DNA from: Lachnospiraceae bacterium | Lineage (GTDB): Bacteria; Bacillota; Clostridia; Lachnospirales; Lachnospiraceae | Assembly: GCA_902381685.1 (NCBI GenBank) | Contig: LR698958.1 | Location: 272,951 to 336,950, forward strand | DNA length: 64,000 bases | Direction of reading: 5' to 3' | In this document: one piece after another, positions 27,101-34,548 of the stretch | Position numbering within the stretch: position 1 is the first letter of the stretch | How the letters are laid out: each line of letters opens with the position of its first letter | Notes under the pieces: model-generated | Told to the model about the DNA's origin: nothing | Databases searched by the model: none | What the model saw: only the letters and a program-made list of their open reading frames with translations | Position numbers and translations under genes: made by a program

Positions 27101-27406
27101 CTCACTGTCCTCCAATTGACATATGGCGTCCGTACTGTAACCATACTCTGCTTTTTTCACGCCCTCCACCTGTCTAATGGCTTCTGCATCTTCCTCCGTA
27201 AGTCCAAACGTACTCATCACTTTCAAATCTGCCAAATGGTGTTCATCAAAATATTCATCTGCAGAAAATCTCATATCCGGCTCTGCCGCCCGTATTCCCG
27301 CAAAGAAAGAAACTCCAAGAGCCACAATGAAAAAAATTGATAAAAAACGCCCTAAACTCCGTTTTATCTCCATATAAAAATCTTTTCTTAACGCTTTTTT
27401 CTTCAT
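24107..27406 (-). CDS. ABC exporter permease, FtsX-like, with long coiled coil
   Basis: A 1099-residue permease of the FtsX/MacB superfamily. One helix near 20-40 is followed by an extracytoplasmic domain, then a Lys/Glu/Gln-rich coiled coil (about 245-550). Three helices around 570-690 form the first FtsX domain. A second extracytoplasmic region (about 780-960) and a last set of three helices (about 975-1090) follow. The coiled coil carries recurrent heptad-like phrases such as ISDGEKKL and IADGEKQL. It starts 6 bp after the ATP-binding gene. Substrate unknown; such pairs export lipids, peptides or act in antibiotic resistance. Confidence 0.88.
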   Translation of the reverse strand: MKKKALRKDFYMEIKRSLGRFLSIFFIVALGVSFFAGIRAAEPDMRFSADEYFDEHHLADLKVMSTFGLTEEDAEAIRQVEGVKKAEYGYSTDAICQLEDSEKVVHVMSDLPTMNQPDVLEGRMPKKDNECFMDIDFMKMAGYKVGDTVQLESGTEEGLDKTLKHSSYRIVGAGSSPCYISFERGSSTIGTGEVSGFIVVTPETFLTEVYTEGLIEVEGAKQETAFTGEYDSKVEKVSEKIKEIEDVQCRRRQQEIVSEAQDKISKSETELNKAKQTAKEELDSAQKTISDGEKKLTEGKKQLSDGQKAISEAKSKLSGKEKELLQAKKEYETGISQLQRGKETLEAKEKEFQKQYAEAQKGIQTLQGTIKTLEKTLAEQRVQYNIIQKQIESLNPDIPEEKAQIEELKKKQAVIANAIQKMEGQVSALKGQLQEIEAKLSAGQTAINQAKKEIAHNEEMLKKAGKQIADGEKQLQQGKTELTSKEKEFKKAEEAIKKSEKDLAKGKEEYLAAKKEADAKISDGEKKIADAKKEIGTIGKPKWYVNNREVFPEYSGYGDNAERIKAIGKVFPLIFFLVATLISLTTMTRMVEEQRTQIGTMKALGYSRLSIAGKYINYALIATVGGSIAGVLIGEKLYPYVIVFAYQIMYVHMPNIVIPYNVKYAVMATVAAVACTMFATILACYKEMAEHPAVLMRPPSPKQGKRVFLEKIPFIWKRLSFIWKSTIRNLIRYKKRFFMTIFGIGGCMALILVGYGLKDSIFSISVIQYGEIQKYNLQSLLNEDASDEEKKALETYKETQSEIKDSLQIYMKNIKVGKGSTEKDVYMYVPSDTKEFDKFVTLKDRKTDEEYKLTETGAVLTEKMAKTLDVKKGDKVYIKDEDGRKKEVTVTAICENYMGHYIYLTKGMYEKMYGESPSFNSELYKLKNAAEKTTLQIGEDMLETKAVMNMQYTDNLQTRIDDMLKTLNSVIVVLIVAAGMLAFVVLYNLNNINITERKRELATIKVLGFYDGEVAAYVYRENILLTLIGSIAGCGMGYLLHRFVIVTVEIDDVMFGRNIDFVSYVIALLFTFGFSIFVNWVMYYKLKKINMVESLKSVE

Positions 27407-27412
27407 CTATAT

Positions 27413-28117
27413 CTACCACTCAATCTCTTCTATTGAAACCGGATTTCTATTTTCTTCTACCTTGGAAACTTTTCCGTTCTTTATATGTATAACTCTGTCT
27501 GCCATCGGCGCTATCGCAGAGTTATGGGTAATCAAAATAACCGTCATGCCTTTTTTTCTACAGGTATCCTGTAGTAAAGTCAAAATCGCCTTACCCGTAT
27601 TGTAGTCCAGCGCTCCTGTCGGTTCGTCACATAAGAGCAGTTTAGGATTTTTCGCCAATGCTCTTGCAATTGATACCCTCTGCTGCTCTCCTCCTGATAA
27701 CTGTGCCGGAAAGTTATTCAATCTTTCGCCCAATCCTACTTCTTTTAGAACGCTCTCTGCATCAAGAGGATTTTTGCAAATCTGTAACGCCAGTTCCACA
27801 TTTTCAAGCGCTGTCAGGTTTGGAACAAGATTATAAAACTGAAAAACAAACCCTATGTCATCTCTTCTGTATGCAGTCAGTTTTTTCCTATTGTACTTTG
27901 TTATGTCATTGCCGTCCACGAGAACTTCCCCGCTCGTTGCAGTGTCCATTCCACCGAGAATGTTCAAAACTGTCGTTTTCCCCGCTCCACTTGCCCCGAC
28001 AACAACCGTAAACTCTCCTTTATTAATCTTAAAATCAATTCCTGCCACAGCCTGAATTTCCACTTCCCCCATTTTATATATCTTTTTCACATCTCTCAAT
28101 TCTACAAACGCACTCAT
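27413..28117 (-). CDS. ABC transporter ATP-binding protein (LolD/MacB type)
   Basis: An ATPase of about 234 residues that partners the FtsX-like permease. Walker A is GASGAGKTT, the signature LSGGEQQR and Walker B LLLCDEPT; an H-loop His is in LITHNS. Three successive candidate starts (GTG, ATG, ATG) exist. I chose ATG 28117 because GGAGG lies 7 bp upstream. It is first of two genes, 6 bp before the permease. Confidence 0.92.
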   Translation of the reverse strand: MSAFVELRDVKKIYKMGEVEIQAVAGIDFKINKGEFTVVVGASGAGKTTVLNILGGMDTATSGEVLVDGNDITKYNRKKLTAYRRDDIGFVFQFYNLVPNLTALENVELALQICKNPLDAESVLKEVGLGERLNNFPAQLSGGEQQRVSIARALAKNPKLLLCDEPTGALDYNTGKAILTLLQDTCRKKGMTVILITHNSAIAPMADRVIHIKNGKVSKVEENRNPVSIEEIEW

Positions 28118-28237
28118 CATCACGCCTCCATTTTGTCGAAACCTCTTGTTTCTTTTTTCCTATCCTATTATAATAATACCATTGTCCCAGCGGACACAAC
28201 AAGGAAATTTTCTATAAACTATTAAGGAGAAATATGT

Positions 28238-28666
28238 ATGAACCATTTACGAATTATCCCTGTGACAAATGAAGAACTCGTCTATTCTCTCTGTGCGGTG
28301 ACGGAAGAACTTTTGGACGCTCCTCTTTTGCCGGAAACAATATGTGAAGATATATCCAATGATTTTGAATACTTTTTATTATCGTATGATTATACCTTCG
28401 CAGGATTTTCTAAAATCATCGAATCTGATAATCTTTTGCATCTTGATACAATCCACATTCACGAAGACTTTAGAGGCCTGAAAATCTTTTCCTCCCTGCT
28501 AAAAAACTATGTTGAACTGTGCCGGTTGCGAAAACTGAGTAAAATCATTTTGACTTGCGATAAACAAAACAGAAACGCCATGGACTGTTTCAAACATTTA
28601 GGTTTTCAGGAAACGCACAAAGACGTATCTGTCTCACCAAGCGCGATTATGGAATTATCCATTTAA
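28238..28666 (+). CDS. GNAT family N-acetyltransferase
   Basis: A 142-residue protein with the GNAT fold. The acetyl-CoA loop region is degenerate (HEDFRGLKIFSSLL, about 75-90) and a CDKQNRNAMDCFKHLGFQET segment follows, typical of the last motif. The substrate is unknown. AAGGAG precedes the ATG. It is a single gene with its own terminator. Confidence 0.75.
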   Translation: MNHLRIIPVTNEELVYSLCAVTEELLDAPLLPETICEDISNDFEYFLLSYDYTFAGFSKIIESDNLLHLDTIHIHEDFRGLKIFSSLLKNYVELCRLRKLSKIILTCDKQNRNAMDCFKHLGFQETHKDVSVSPSAIMELSI

Positions 28667-28668
28667 AG

Positions 28669-28716
28669 AAATCCAAAACAACCCGCTTTGCTTAAGCGGA
28701 TTGTTTTGGATTTTTT
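28669..28716 (+). terminator. Terminator of the GNAT gene
   Basis: A long stem of 13 plus 4 bp broken by one mismatch (AATCCAAAACAA and CCGC arms), followed by TTTTTT on the plus strand. It overlaps the end of the prenyltransferase gene on the other strand and may serve both. Confidence 0.85.
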
Positions 28717-29335
28717 AGCCTCCCAATGTAATATCCTGTTTATCATACCAACTAATCGCCGCATCGAAATCTCTCTCATCAAAATCCGGCCATAAGTCTT
28801 CCACAACATAAAAATCAGCATACACTGACTGTATCGGAAGCATTCCGGACAACCTTCTCATATTCCCCCAGCGAATGACTAAGTCTATCCTTGATATTTC
28901 TTTAGAATATGCGTCTTTTCTATGAGCAATACCGGATAAGTCCCAATCCCAGCCGTAATTTACCAGAAAATTTACTTTTATCTCCGGATTTCCGATTTCC
29001 TGCCTCGTTGTGTACTGTATAAGTTCTTTCGGAAAATTTTCAGACTCCGCATTTCCCAAAACGAGAAGCGAAACATTCCCTTCTTCTTTAATCAGACGCA
29101 AAGCATCAACACACGCCTTTTTAAAAGCCTCCTTTTGCTCCGTCGGCCTCTTACAGTTATCCGTTGTAAATCCATAGTAAGTAATTTCCGAAATCCCGTA
29201 TTCTTTCGCCTTTCTCAAAACCTGCACGCCGGGATCCAGTCCCTTCTGATACCCGTCCTTCTTCTCCAATTTATGCTGCACTGCCCACCTTCTGTTTCCG
29301 TCCGGTATAATCGCAATATGTTTGGGGATTCTCAT
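28715..29335 (-). CDS. Divergent cis-prenyltransferase (UppS-like)
   Basis: A protein of about 206 residues of the undecaprenyl diphosphate synthase family. The N-terminal substrate motif IPDGNRRWA is intact. The C-terminal IDLVIRWGN...RRLSG and LWPDFDERDFDAAI match the isopentenyl diphosphate site. It is shorter than usual UppS (about 240-250) and has changes at conserved spots: GYQKG where GHxxG is expected and NYGWDW for NYGGR. It may be a paralogue making another polyprenyl chain. I chose ATG 29335, with GGTGG upstream. Longer in-frame starts run into the tRNA-Pro gene. Confidence 0.8.
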   Translation of the reverse strand: MRIPKHIAIIPDGNRRWAVQHKLEKKDGYQKGLDPGVQVLRKAKEYGISEITYYGFTTDNCKRPTEQKEAFKKACVDALRLIKEEGNVSLLVLGNAESENFPKELIQYTTRQEIGNPEIKVNFLVNYGWDWDLSGIAHRKDAYSKEISRIDLVIRWGNMRRLSGMLPIQSVYADFYVVEDLWPDFDERDFDAAISWYDKQDITLGG

Positions 29336-29431
29336 GTTTGCCACCACCTTATCTATTGCGAGTGTTTCCATGAAACAGGAGTTTATACAGGGAATCAACA
29401 AAATTTTTATCATTTTTATATAAAAACAAAA

Positions 29432-29484
29432 ATAAGTTTTCAGATAAAACAACGCCTTAACCGTTATCTTATCCAAAAACTTAT
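29432..29484 (-). terminator. Terminator of the tRNA operon
   Basis: Outer arms ATAAGTTTT/AAAACTTAT form a perfect 9-bp stem, with further pairing of GGATAA/TTATC inside. The minus strand then reads TTTTTGTTTTT. It lies 12 bp past tRNA-Pro, before the prenyltransferase gene. Confidence 0.75.
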
Positions 29485-29495
29485 CTTCAAATAAA

Positions 29496-29569
<74 letters not shown>

Positions 29570-29582
29570 AGAATTTTCACAA

Positions 29583-29653
29583 CTACGGAAAAGGGATTCG
29601 AACCCCTACAAACAGAGTCAGAGTCTGTTGTGCTACCATTACACCATTCCGCA
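29583..29653 (-). tRNA. tRNA-Gln (CTG), copy 2
   Basis: Acceptor arms TGCGGAA/TTCCGTA (one G-T pair), anticodon stem ACAGA/TCTGT and loop CTCTGAC give anticodon CTG. It is identical to the copy at 29680-29750. CCA is not encoded. Confidence 0.94.
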
Positions 29654-29679
29654 TTAATATATTCAATTTTATCTAAAGA

Positions 29680-29750
29680 CTACGGAAAAGGGATTCGAAC
29701 CCCTACAAACAGAGTCAGAGTCTGTTGTGCTACCATTACACCATTCCGCA
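29680..29750 (-). tRNA. tRNA-Gln (CTG), copy 1
   Basis: Same cloverleaf and anticodon CTG as the neighbouring copy, with identical gene sequence. The two copies are separated by 26 bp of unrelated AT-rich sequence. It is first in the tRNA operon. Confidence 0.94.
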
Positions 29751-29787
29751 TTAATTGTTGTGAAGTAACTGAACCACACAACAAATA

Positions 29788-29815
29788 ATTATAACAGGTT
29801 TTTTTCAAAAATCAA
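29788..29815 (-). promoter_or_regulatory. Promoter of the tRNA-Gln/Gln/Pro operon
   Basis: On the minus strand TTGATT (29810-29815), a 16-bp A-rich spacer and a perfect TATAAT (29788-29793), about 38 bp before the first tRNA. Confidence 0.7.
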
Positions 29816-29841
29816 CTGTTTTTTTAATATTTTTTAAATTT

Positions 29842-30480
29842 TTATCCTTCCTCCAATTCCAGCGCTTCATATTTTCCAAATTGCTGTACAAAATCAATGA
29901 TGTACGACGAGATTGTCACCGTAATAATTGAGAAAATAATTCTGCTAAATGGTATATAACTTAGTGATAAAATCAACACGGTAAAGTCAGTAAACATATA
30001 TGCTTTTGACAGCCTGCAATGCGTCACCTTTGAAATAGCCAATGCCAAGGCATCATCACCTCCACTTGAGCCGCCCTGACGTACAATAAGACCTACTCCC
30101 ACTCCAACAAAAATTCCTCCTAAAACTGCTGAAACAAACGGATATGAGGACAAATCCAGCAAAACAGGTGGAAACTGTTCCCAGATTTTAAAGAAAAAAG
30201 AAACGCTTAATGTGGAAACAAAAGATATTTTTAAAAATCGCCCGCCCAAATATTTATAGGCAAAAATATAACAACTGATATCCAGTATCGGAGTAATCAC
30301 TGACGGTTCCAACCCAATCCAGTGGTGTATGAGAAGCATCGTACCTATAACTCCGCCTTCCGTCACTCCTGTCTGCTGATGTATATTATAAATGCCAAAG
30401 GAACAAATAATCGCTCCAATAATGATGTAATAAATCTTTTTCCATGATAATCCGTCCGTAATTCGTTGAATAATTGTCAT
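29842..30480 (-). CDS. YitT family membrane protein without DUF2179
   Basis: A 212-residue protein with five to six hydrophobic helices and the YitT-type motif RQGGSSGGDDALALAIS near 130. It lacks the C-terminal DUF2179 domain found in the paralogue at 3451-4305. The function of the family is unknown. It is transcribed divergently from a MerR regulator. Its promoter has the 19-bp spacer and central dyad typical of MerR-activated genes, so it is probably the effector of that regulator. GGAGG precedes the ATG. Confidence 0.85.
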   Translation of the reverse strand: MTIIQRITDGLSWKKIYYIIIGAIICSFGIYNIHQQTGVTEGGVIGTMLLIHHWIGLEPSVITPILDISCYIFAYKYLGGRFLKISFVSTLSVSFFFKIWEQFPPVLLDLSSYPFVSAVLGGIFVGVGVGLIVRQGGSSGGDDALALAISKVTHCRLSKAYMFTDFTVLILSLSYIPFSRIIFSIITVTISSYIIDFVQQFGKYEALELEEG

Positions 30481-30494
30481 TTTTACTTCCTCCT

Positions 30495-30523
30495 TTGCAA
30501 TTTATCATAAACCTTAGTATAAT
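30495..30523 (+). promoter_or_regulatory. merR promoter
   Basis: TTGCAA (30495-30500), 17 bp and TATAAT (30518-30523) on the plus strand. The -10 lies inside the operator dyad, so MerR binding should repress its own gene. Confidence 0.75.
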
Positions 30524-30534
30524 ACTAAGGTCAA
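30504..30534 (-). promoter_or_regulatory. MerR-type promoter of the yitT-like gene
   Basis: On the minus strand -35 TTGACC (30529-30534) and -10 TATGAT (30504-30509) are separated by 19 bp. This over-long spacing is the hallmark of promoters that MerR proteins activate by DNA distortion. Confidence 0.85.
30511..30531. promoter_or_regulatory. MerR operator dyad
   Basis: A 21-bp near-perfect palindrome: ACCTTAGTA on one side and TACTAAGGT on the other. It fills the spacer of the yitT-like promoter and covers the -10 of merR. Confidence 0.85.
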
Positions 30535-30557
30535 CACCTTTTCAAAGGAGAATGTCT

Positions 30558-31349
30558 ATGAAAAAATATTATCATATTGGAGAAATCTCAAAATTATATC
30601 ATATTGGCACAGATTCTCTGCGCTACTATGAAAAATTAGGGATACTCACACCTACACGAAGTGAAAAAGGATATCGTCTTTATAGTCTGAACGAACTTTG
30701 GCGTTTAAATGTCATTCGGGATTTACGCAGTTTGGGGTTTTCTATGGAACAAATTAAAACTTACTTAAATAATAGAACTATTCATTCTACGGAACAACTT
30801 CTCACCGAAGAGTTGGCTGTGATTACCGAGAAACTAAATCTACTCGCTAATTTAAGAGAAAATGTGGAAGAACGCCTTCAGACTATACACAATGCTGTCT
30901 TACAGCCAATCGGTGAGATTCGGAAAGTATACTATGAGAAACGGTACTGCCATGTCATTCATTCCCCTTACAAAACCGATGAGGAAATGGATATATTAAT
31001 TAAGCAGTTACTGAATAAGGACGAAGAGAGATTATATATTATCGGCAACAACCGAATAGGTTCTTCCATATCTGCCGAAAACGTCAATAAGAAACTTTTT
31101 TGTAACTATGAAAACGTTTTTATAATAGATAGAAACGGGAAAGAATATCTGGAAGAGGGATATTACCTCACTCTCTGCTACAGGGGCAAAAGTAAACAAA
31201 ATGCCGTTTATATCCCCCAATTATTCCGGTACGCAGAGGAACATCATCTTACTCCCGCAGGTCCCGTACGGGAACTGCTTTGGATTGACATTCATCAGTC
31301 AAAAAATACTGAAGAGCATATTACTGAACTGCAGGTGCGCTGCCTATAA
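30558..31349 (+). CDS. MerR family transcriptional regulator with effector domain
   Basis: A regulator of about 263 residues. The N-terminal winged helix (about 1-70) has the MerR signature YHIGEISKLYHIGTDSLRYY. A dimer helix (about 75-115) and a C-terminal GyrI-like ligand-binding domain follow, as in BmrR-type multidrug or lipid sensors. I chose ATG 30558, with AAGGAG 8 bp upstream; the ATG 6 bp earlier is too close to the ribosome site. It probably activates the divergent yitT-like gene and represses itself. Its stop overlaps the dapL stop tail to tail by 6 bp. Confidence 0.9.
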   Translation: MKKYYHIGEISKLYHIGTDSLRYYEKLGILTPTRSEKGYRLYSLNELWRLNVIRDLRSLGFSMEQIKTYLNNRTIHSTEQLLTEELAVITEKLNLLANLRENVEERLQTIHNAVLQPIGEIRKVYYEKRYCHVIHSPYKTDEEMDILIKQLLNKDEERLYIIGNNRIGSSISAENVNKKLFCNYENVFIIDRNGKEYLEEGYYLTLCYRGKSKQNAVYIPQLFRYAEEHHLTPAGPVRELLWIDIHQSKNTEEHITELQVRCL

Positions 31350-32564
31350 AGGTAACGCACTTATTTTTTGCAGCGCTTTCTCCGTATCCTCTCTGCTTCC
31401 AAATCCGGTCAGCCTGAAATACCCTTCCCCCGCCATTCCAAATCCTACGCCGGGAGTTCCCACAACATTTGCATTTTCCAAAAGATATGTAAAAAACTCC
31501 CACGATTTCATGTGATTTGGTGTCTGCAGCCAGACATATGGTGAATTTTTCCCTCCTTCTGCCATATAGCCCAATTCCGACAATGTTTCCCTTATTTTCC
31601 CCGCATTACGCATATAATATCCTATCTGTTCATCAATCTGCCGCTGTCCTTTTTTTGTATATGTCGCTTCCCCTGCTCTCTGTACAATATAGGACGTCCC
31701 ATTATATTTTGTTTCCTGCCGCCTTTCCCAAAGTGAGTGCAATGTTATCCCTTTTCTCTTTATTTCTTTCGGAATGACGGTTGCTCCGAGACGCAATCCG
31801 GTAAATCCTGCTTTCTTTGAAAAACTGCGCACTTCAATGGCACATGTCCTTGCACCGACACACTCATAGATTGTGTGTGGAACATCTTTTTCCGAAATGT
31901 ATCCTTCATATGCATTATCAAAAAAGATGACTGCTCCCACCTGATTAGCATAATCAACCCACTCCTGCAGCCGTTCTCTCTTCATCACCGCTCCCGTCGG
32001 ATTATTGGGAAAACAAAGGTAAATCATATCCGGTACCCTCTTCGGTATGTCGGGAAGAAAATTTGTTTCTTTTGTACAATCCATGTAAATTATATTTCTC
32101 CACTTATCTATGCGGGAATCATACTTTCCTGCCCGTCCTGCCATTATATTTATATCTGTATATACAGGATACACCGGATTACAAACCGCAACTTTATTCT
32201 CCCTGCTAAAAATTTCCTGTAAGTTACCTATGTCGCTTTTGGCGCCGTCCGATATAAAAATTTCATCTGCAGTTATATGACACCCTCTTTTTTTATAGTC
32301 ATTTTCCGCTATGGCATTTCGCAAAAATTCATATCCCCTGCTGCCCCCGTATCCTCTGAACGTTTCCTTTTTCCCCATCTCCTCCACAGCCTTATGCAGC
32401 GCTTCCGTTACAGCTGGAATAAGGGGAAGCGTAACATCTCCTATTCCAAGTCTAATTATCTCTTTTCCCCTATGCTTTTTTTTATATTCCTCCACTCTAT
32501 TTCTTATCTCCGCAAAGAGATAATCATGAGACAGCGATAAATAATTTTCGTTTACGGCAAACAT
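31344..32564 (-). CDS. dapL: LL-diaminopimelate aminotransferase
   Basis: A 406-residue PLP enzyme that converts tetrahydrodipicolinate directly to LL-diaminopimelate with glutamate, bypassing the acylated intermediates. The class I/II aminotransferase fold shows FPNNPTGAV and the PLP lysine in SFSKKAGFTGLRLG. The match to DapL of other anaerobes is clear by length and motifs. Its start lies inside the end of dapF (13-bp overlap), so the two are translationally coupled and supply meso-DAP for lysine and peptidoglycan. Confidence 0.92.
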   Translation of the reverse strand: MFAVNENYLSLSHDYLFAEIRNRVEEYKKKHRGKEIIRLGIGDVTLPLIPAVTEALHKAVEEMGKKETFRGYGGSRGYEFLRNAIAENDYKKRGCHITADEIFISDGAKSDIGNLQEIFSRENKVAVCNPVYPVYTDINIMAGRAGKYDSRIDKWRNIIYMDCTKETNFLPDIPKRVPDMIYLCFPNNPTGAVMKRERLQEWVDYANQVGAVIFFDNAYEGYISEKDVPHTIYECVGARTCAIEVRSFSKKAGFTGLRLGATVIPKEIKRKGITLHSLWERRQETKYNGTSYIVQRAGEATYTKKGQRQIDEQIGYYMRNAGKIRETLSELGYMAEGGKNSPYVWLQTPNHMKSWEFFTYLLENANVVGTPGVGFGMAGEGYFRLTGFGSREDTEKALQKISALPL

Positions 32565-33331
32565 ATGTCAACCTCCCCCTCAAATACGGTTTTCGCTTCT
32601 CCCGCTGCGAATATATGATTGCTGTCCTTTTCCCATTCCACAAACAAATTTCCACCGGGCATTTCTACTTCCACATAATTATCCACATACTGTTTTTTCA
32701 TACAGGACACTGCGGCCGCACACGCTCCTGTTCCGCAAGCCAACGTCTCACCCGTACCTCTTTCCTTCACTCTCATGCTGATTTTGTTCCTATTCAGAAC
32801 CGTCACAAACTCTACATTAACTTTTTCATACTCTTGCCATTCTTTCATCTGTATTCGTTTTGGATCGTCCACATATACGACCAAATGTGGATTTCCCATA
32901 GAAATATAATCTGCTGTATACTCTTCCTCTCCCATTACAATTTTTTTATTTTCTTCTCCTATACTTGGTTGTCCCATATCCGCCAGTATTGTTTCCGAAT
33001 ATTTCTTTTGAAATATTTTCGTTTCTATTATCCCATTATAAGTTTCTATTTTAATATTTTTATTTTTGACAATTTTCTTGTCATACACATACTTTGCCAC
33101 ACATCGGATACCGTTTCCACATATTTCTCCTTCCGTACCGTCCGCATTAAACATTCTCATTTTAACGTCCGCTTTCTCAGAAAAGTCAATCAGAATCAAT
33201 CCGTCACCACCCACCCCAAAATGTCTGTCACTTAGTTTCTGCGCCAGCACACTCGGATTCTCTATTTTTTCTTCCATGGCATTTACATAGATATAATCGT
33301 TTCCCAGCGCCTGCATTTTTGTAAACCTCAT
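32552..33331 (-). CDS. dapF: Diaminopimelate epimerase
   Basis: A protein of about 259 residues that racemises LL-DAP to meso-DAP using two cysteines. Both are visible: Cys in EICGNGIRCVAKY (about 73) and Cys in ETLACGTGACAAA (about 207). I chose ATG 33331, 8 bp after AAGGAG. An upstream in-frame ATG 6 bp away is too close to that site. It is first of the dapF-dapL pair. Confidence 0.95.
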   Translation of the reverse strand: MRFTKMQALGNDYIYVNAMEEKIENPSVLAQKLSDRHFGVGGDGLILIDFSEKADVKMRMFNADGTEGEICGNGIRCVAKYVYDKKIVKNKNIKIETYNGIIETKIFQKKYSETILADMGQPSIGEENKKIVMGEEEYTADYISMGNPHLVVYVDDPKRIQMKEWQEYEKVNVEFVTVLNRNKISMRVKERGTGETLACGTGACAAAVSCMKKQYVDNYVEVEMPGGNLFVEWEKDSNHIFAAGEAKTVFEGEVDICLP

Positions 33332-33411
33332 TACCATTCTCCTTTTTTCTTTTTCCACTACCATATGTTGCCGGGAACAAAAATATGTTTTATCTTATGT
33401 GTGGCAATAAA

Positions 33412-33435
33412 AAAAGAGAGTCAAAACTCTCTTTT
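33412..33435 (-). terminator. Terminator of the aldo/keto reductase gene
   Basis: A 9-bp stem AAAAGAGAG/CTCTCTTTT with a 6-nt loop, followed on the minus strand by TTTATT. Confidence 0.85.
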
Positions 33436-33445
33436 ACACTTTGTA

Positions 33446-34441
33446 CTATTTTTTAGAAATAGAATCAATCGCATCTAACTCTTCCTGTGTAAATGCCGTA
33501 TTTTCCACTATTTTTACGTTCTCTTTAATCTGCTCAGGGGAAGATGCTCCAATCAACACGCTTGTTACATCGCCGTCACGAATTACCCACGACAATGCCA
33601 TCTGCGCTAATGTCTGTCCGCGTTCTTTCGCAATTTGATTTAACGCTTCAATCTGTTCCAGACGTTCTTTTGTAATTGCACTTTCTTTCAAAAATCTTCC
33701 GTCTTTTTTGATTCTGCTATTTTCAGGAATGCCGCGTAGGTATTTATCTGTCAAAAGCCCCTGCGCCAACGGGCTGAAAGCAATCAGACCACAACCGTTC
33801 TCCGACGCAAACGTTTTTAGCCCGTCCTCCTCAATCCAGCGGTCAAAAATGGAATATCTCACCTGATTGATGATAAACGGACATCTTAATTCTTTTAAAA
33901 TCTCCATTGCCTTTTTCGTTGTCTTTGCATCATAGTTGGAAATTCCTGCGTAGAGTGCTTTTCCCTGTTTTACTGCCGTATCTAACGCCATCATACTCTC
34001 TTCAAGCGGTGTTGCCGGATCCATTCGGTGATGATAAAAAATATCTACATAATCCAGTCCCATTCTCTGCAAACTGCTGTCAAGACTGGATAATAAGTAT
34101 TTTCTGCTGCCCCAGTTTCCGTAAGGGCCGTCCCACATTTCATATCCCGCTTTCGTGCTGATAACAAGTTCATTTCTATACGGTTTCAATTCTCCATTAA
34201 TTATTTTGCCAAAATTTTCTTCCGCACTCCCATTTTGCGGTCCATAATTGTTTGCCAAATCAAAATGAGTAATTCCGGAGTCAAAAGCTGCCTCACACAT
34301 ATTTACCATATTTTCAAAAGAATCATTTGTTCCAAAATTGTGCCATAACCCTAATGAAACTGCCGGTAATTTTAATCCACTGTTTCCGCTGCGAAAATAA
34401 TTCATTTTTTCATATCGTTTTTCATCTGCAATATAACTCAT
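33446..34441 (-). CDS. Aldo/keto reductase (YghZ-like)
   Basis: A protein of about 331 residues with the aldo/keto reductase TIM barrel, which reduces aldehydes or ketones with NAD(P)H. The catalytic tetrad is visible as Asp and Tyr in FDLANNYG, Lys in STKAGYEM and His in DIFYHHRMD. N-terminal SLGLWHNFG and overall pattern match YghZ-type L-glyceraldehyde 3-phosphate reductases. I chose ATG 34441, 7 bp after AAGGAGG. It is a single gene with its own terminator. Confidence 0.88.
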   Translation of the reverse strand: MSYIADEKRYEKMNYFRSGNSGLKLPAVSLGLWHNFGTNDSFENMVNMCEAAFDSGITHFDLANNYGPQNGSAEENFGKIINGELKPYRNELVISTKAGYEMWDGPYGNWGSRKYLLSSLDSSLQRMGLDYVDIFYHHRMDPATPLEESMMALDTAVKQGKALYAGISNYDAKTTKKAMEILKELRCPFIINQVRYSIFDRWIEEDGLKTFASENGCGLIAFSPLAQGLLTDKYLRGIPENSRIKKDGRFLKESAITKERLEQIEALNQIAKERGQTLAQMALSWVIRDGDVTSVLIGASSPEQIKENVKIVENTAFTQEELDAIDSISKK

Positions 34442-34505
34442 GTTCATACCTCCTTATCATTTCCACTATATTATACCCCATTCTTTTTCTAAAAGATACT
34501 AAAAA

Positions 34506-34538
34506 AACTTCTTCCACCACGCTGTGATGAAAGAAGTT
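34506..34538 (-). terminator. proC terminator
   Basis: A 15-bp stem with one mismatch (AACTTCTT/AAGAAGTT outer arms, CCAC/GTGA inner) and a 3-nt loop, followed by TTTTTAG on the minus strand. Confidence 0.85.
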
Positions 34539-34548
34539 GGCCTATTTT

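Noticed and set aside
29583..29750. The two identical tRNA-Gln genes as an assembly artefact
   Set aside because: The sequences between and around the copies differ, so a true tandem duplication is more likely.
32615..33235. A 206-codon open frame on the plus strand
   Set aside because: Antisense to dapF, with a His/Phe/Ile-rich composition typical of reverse-strand shadows and no supporting start signals.
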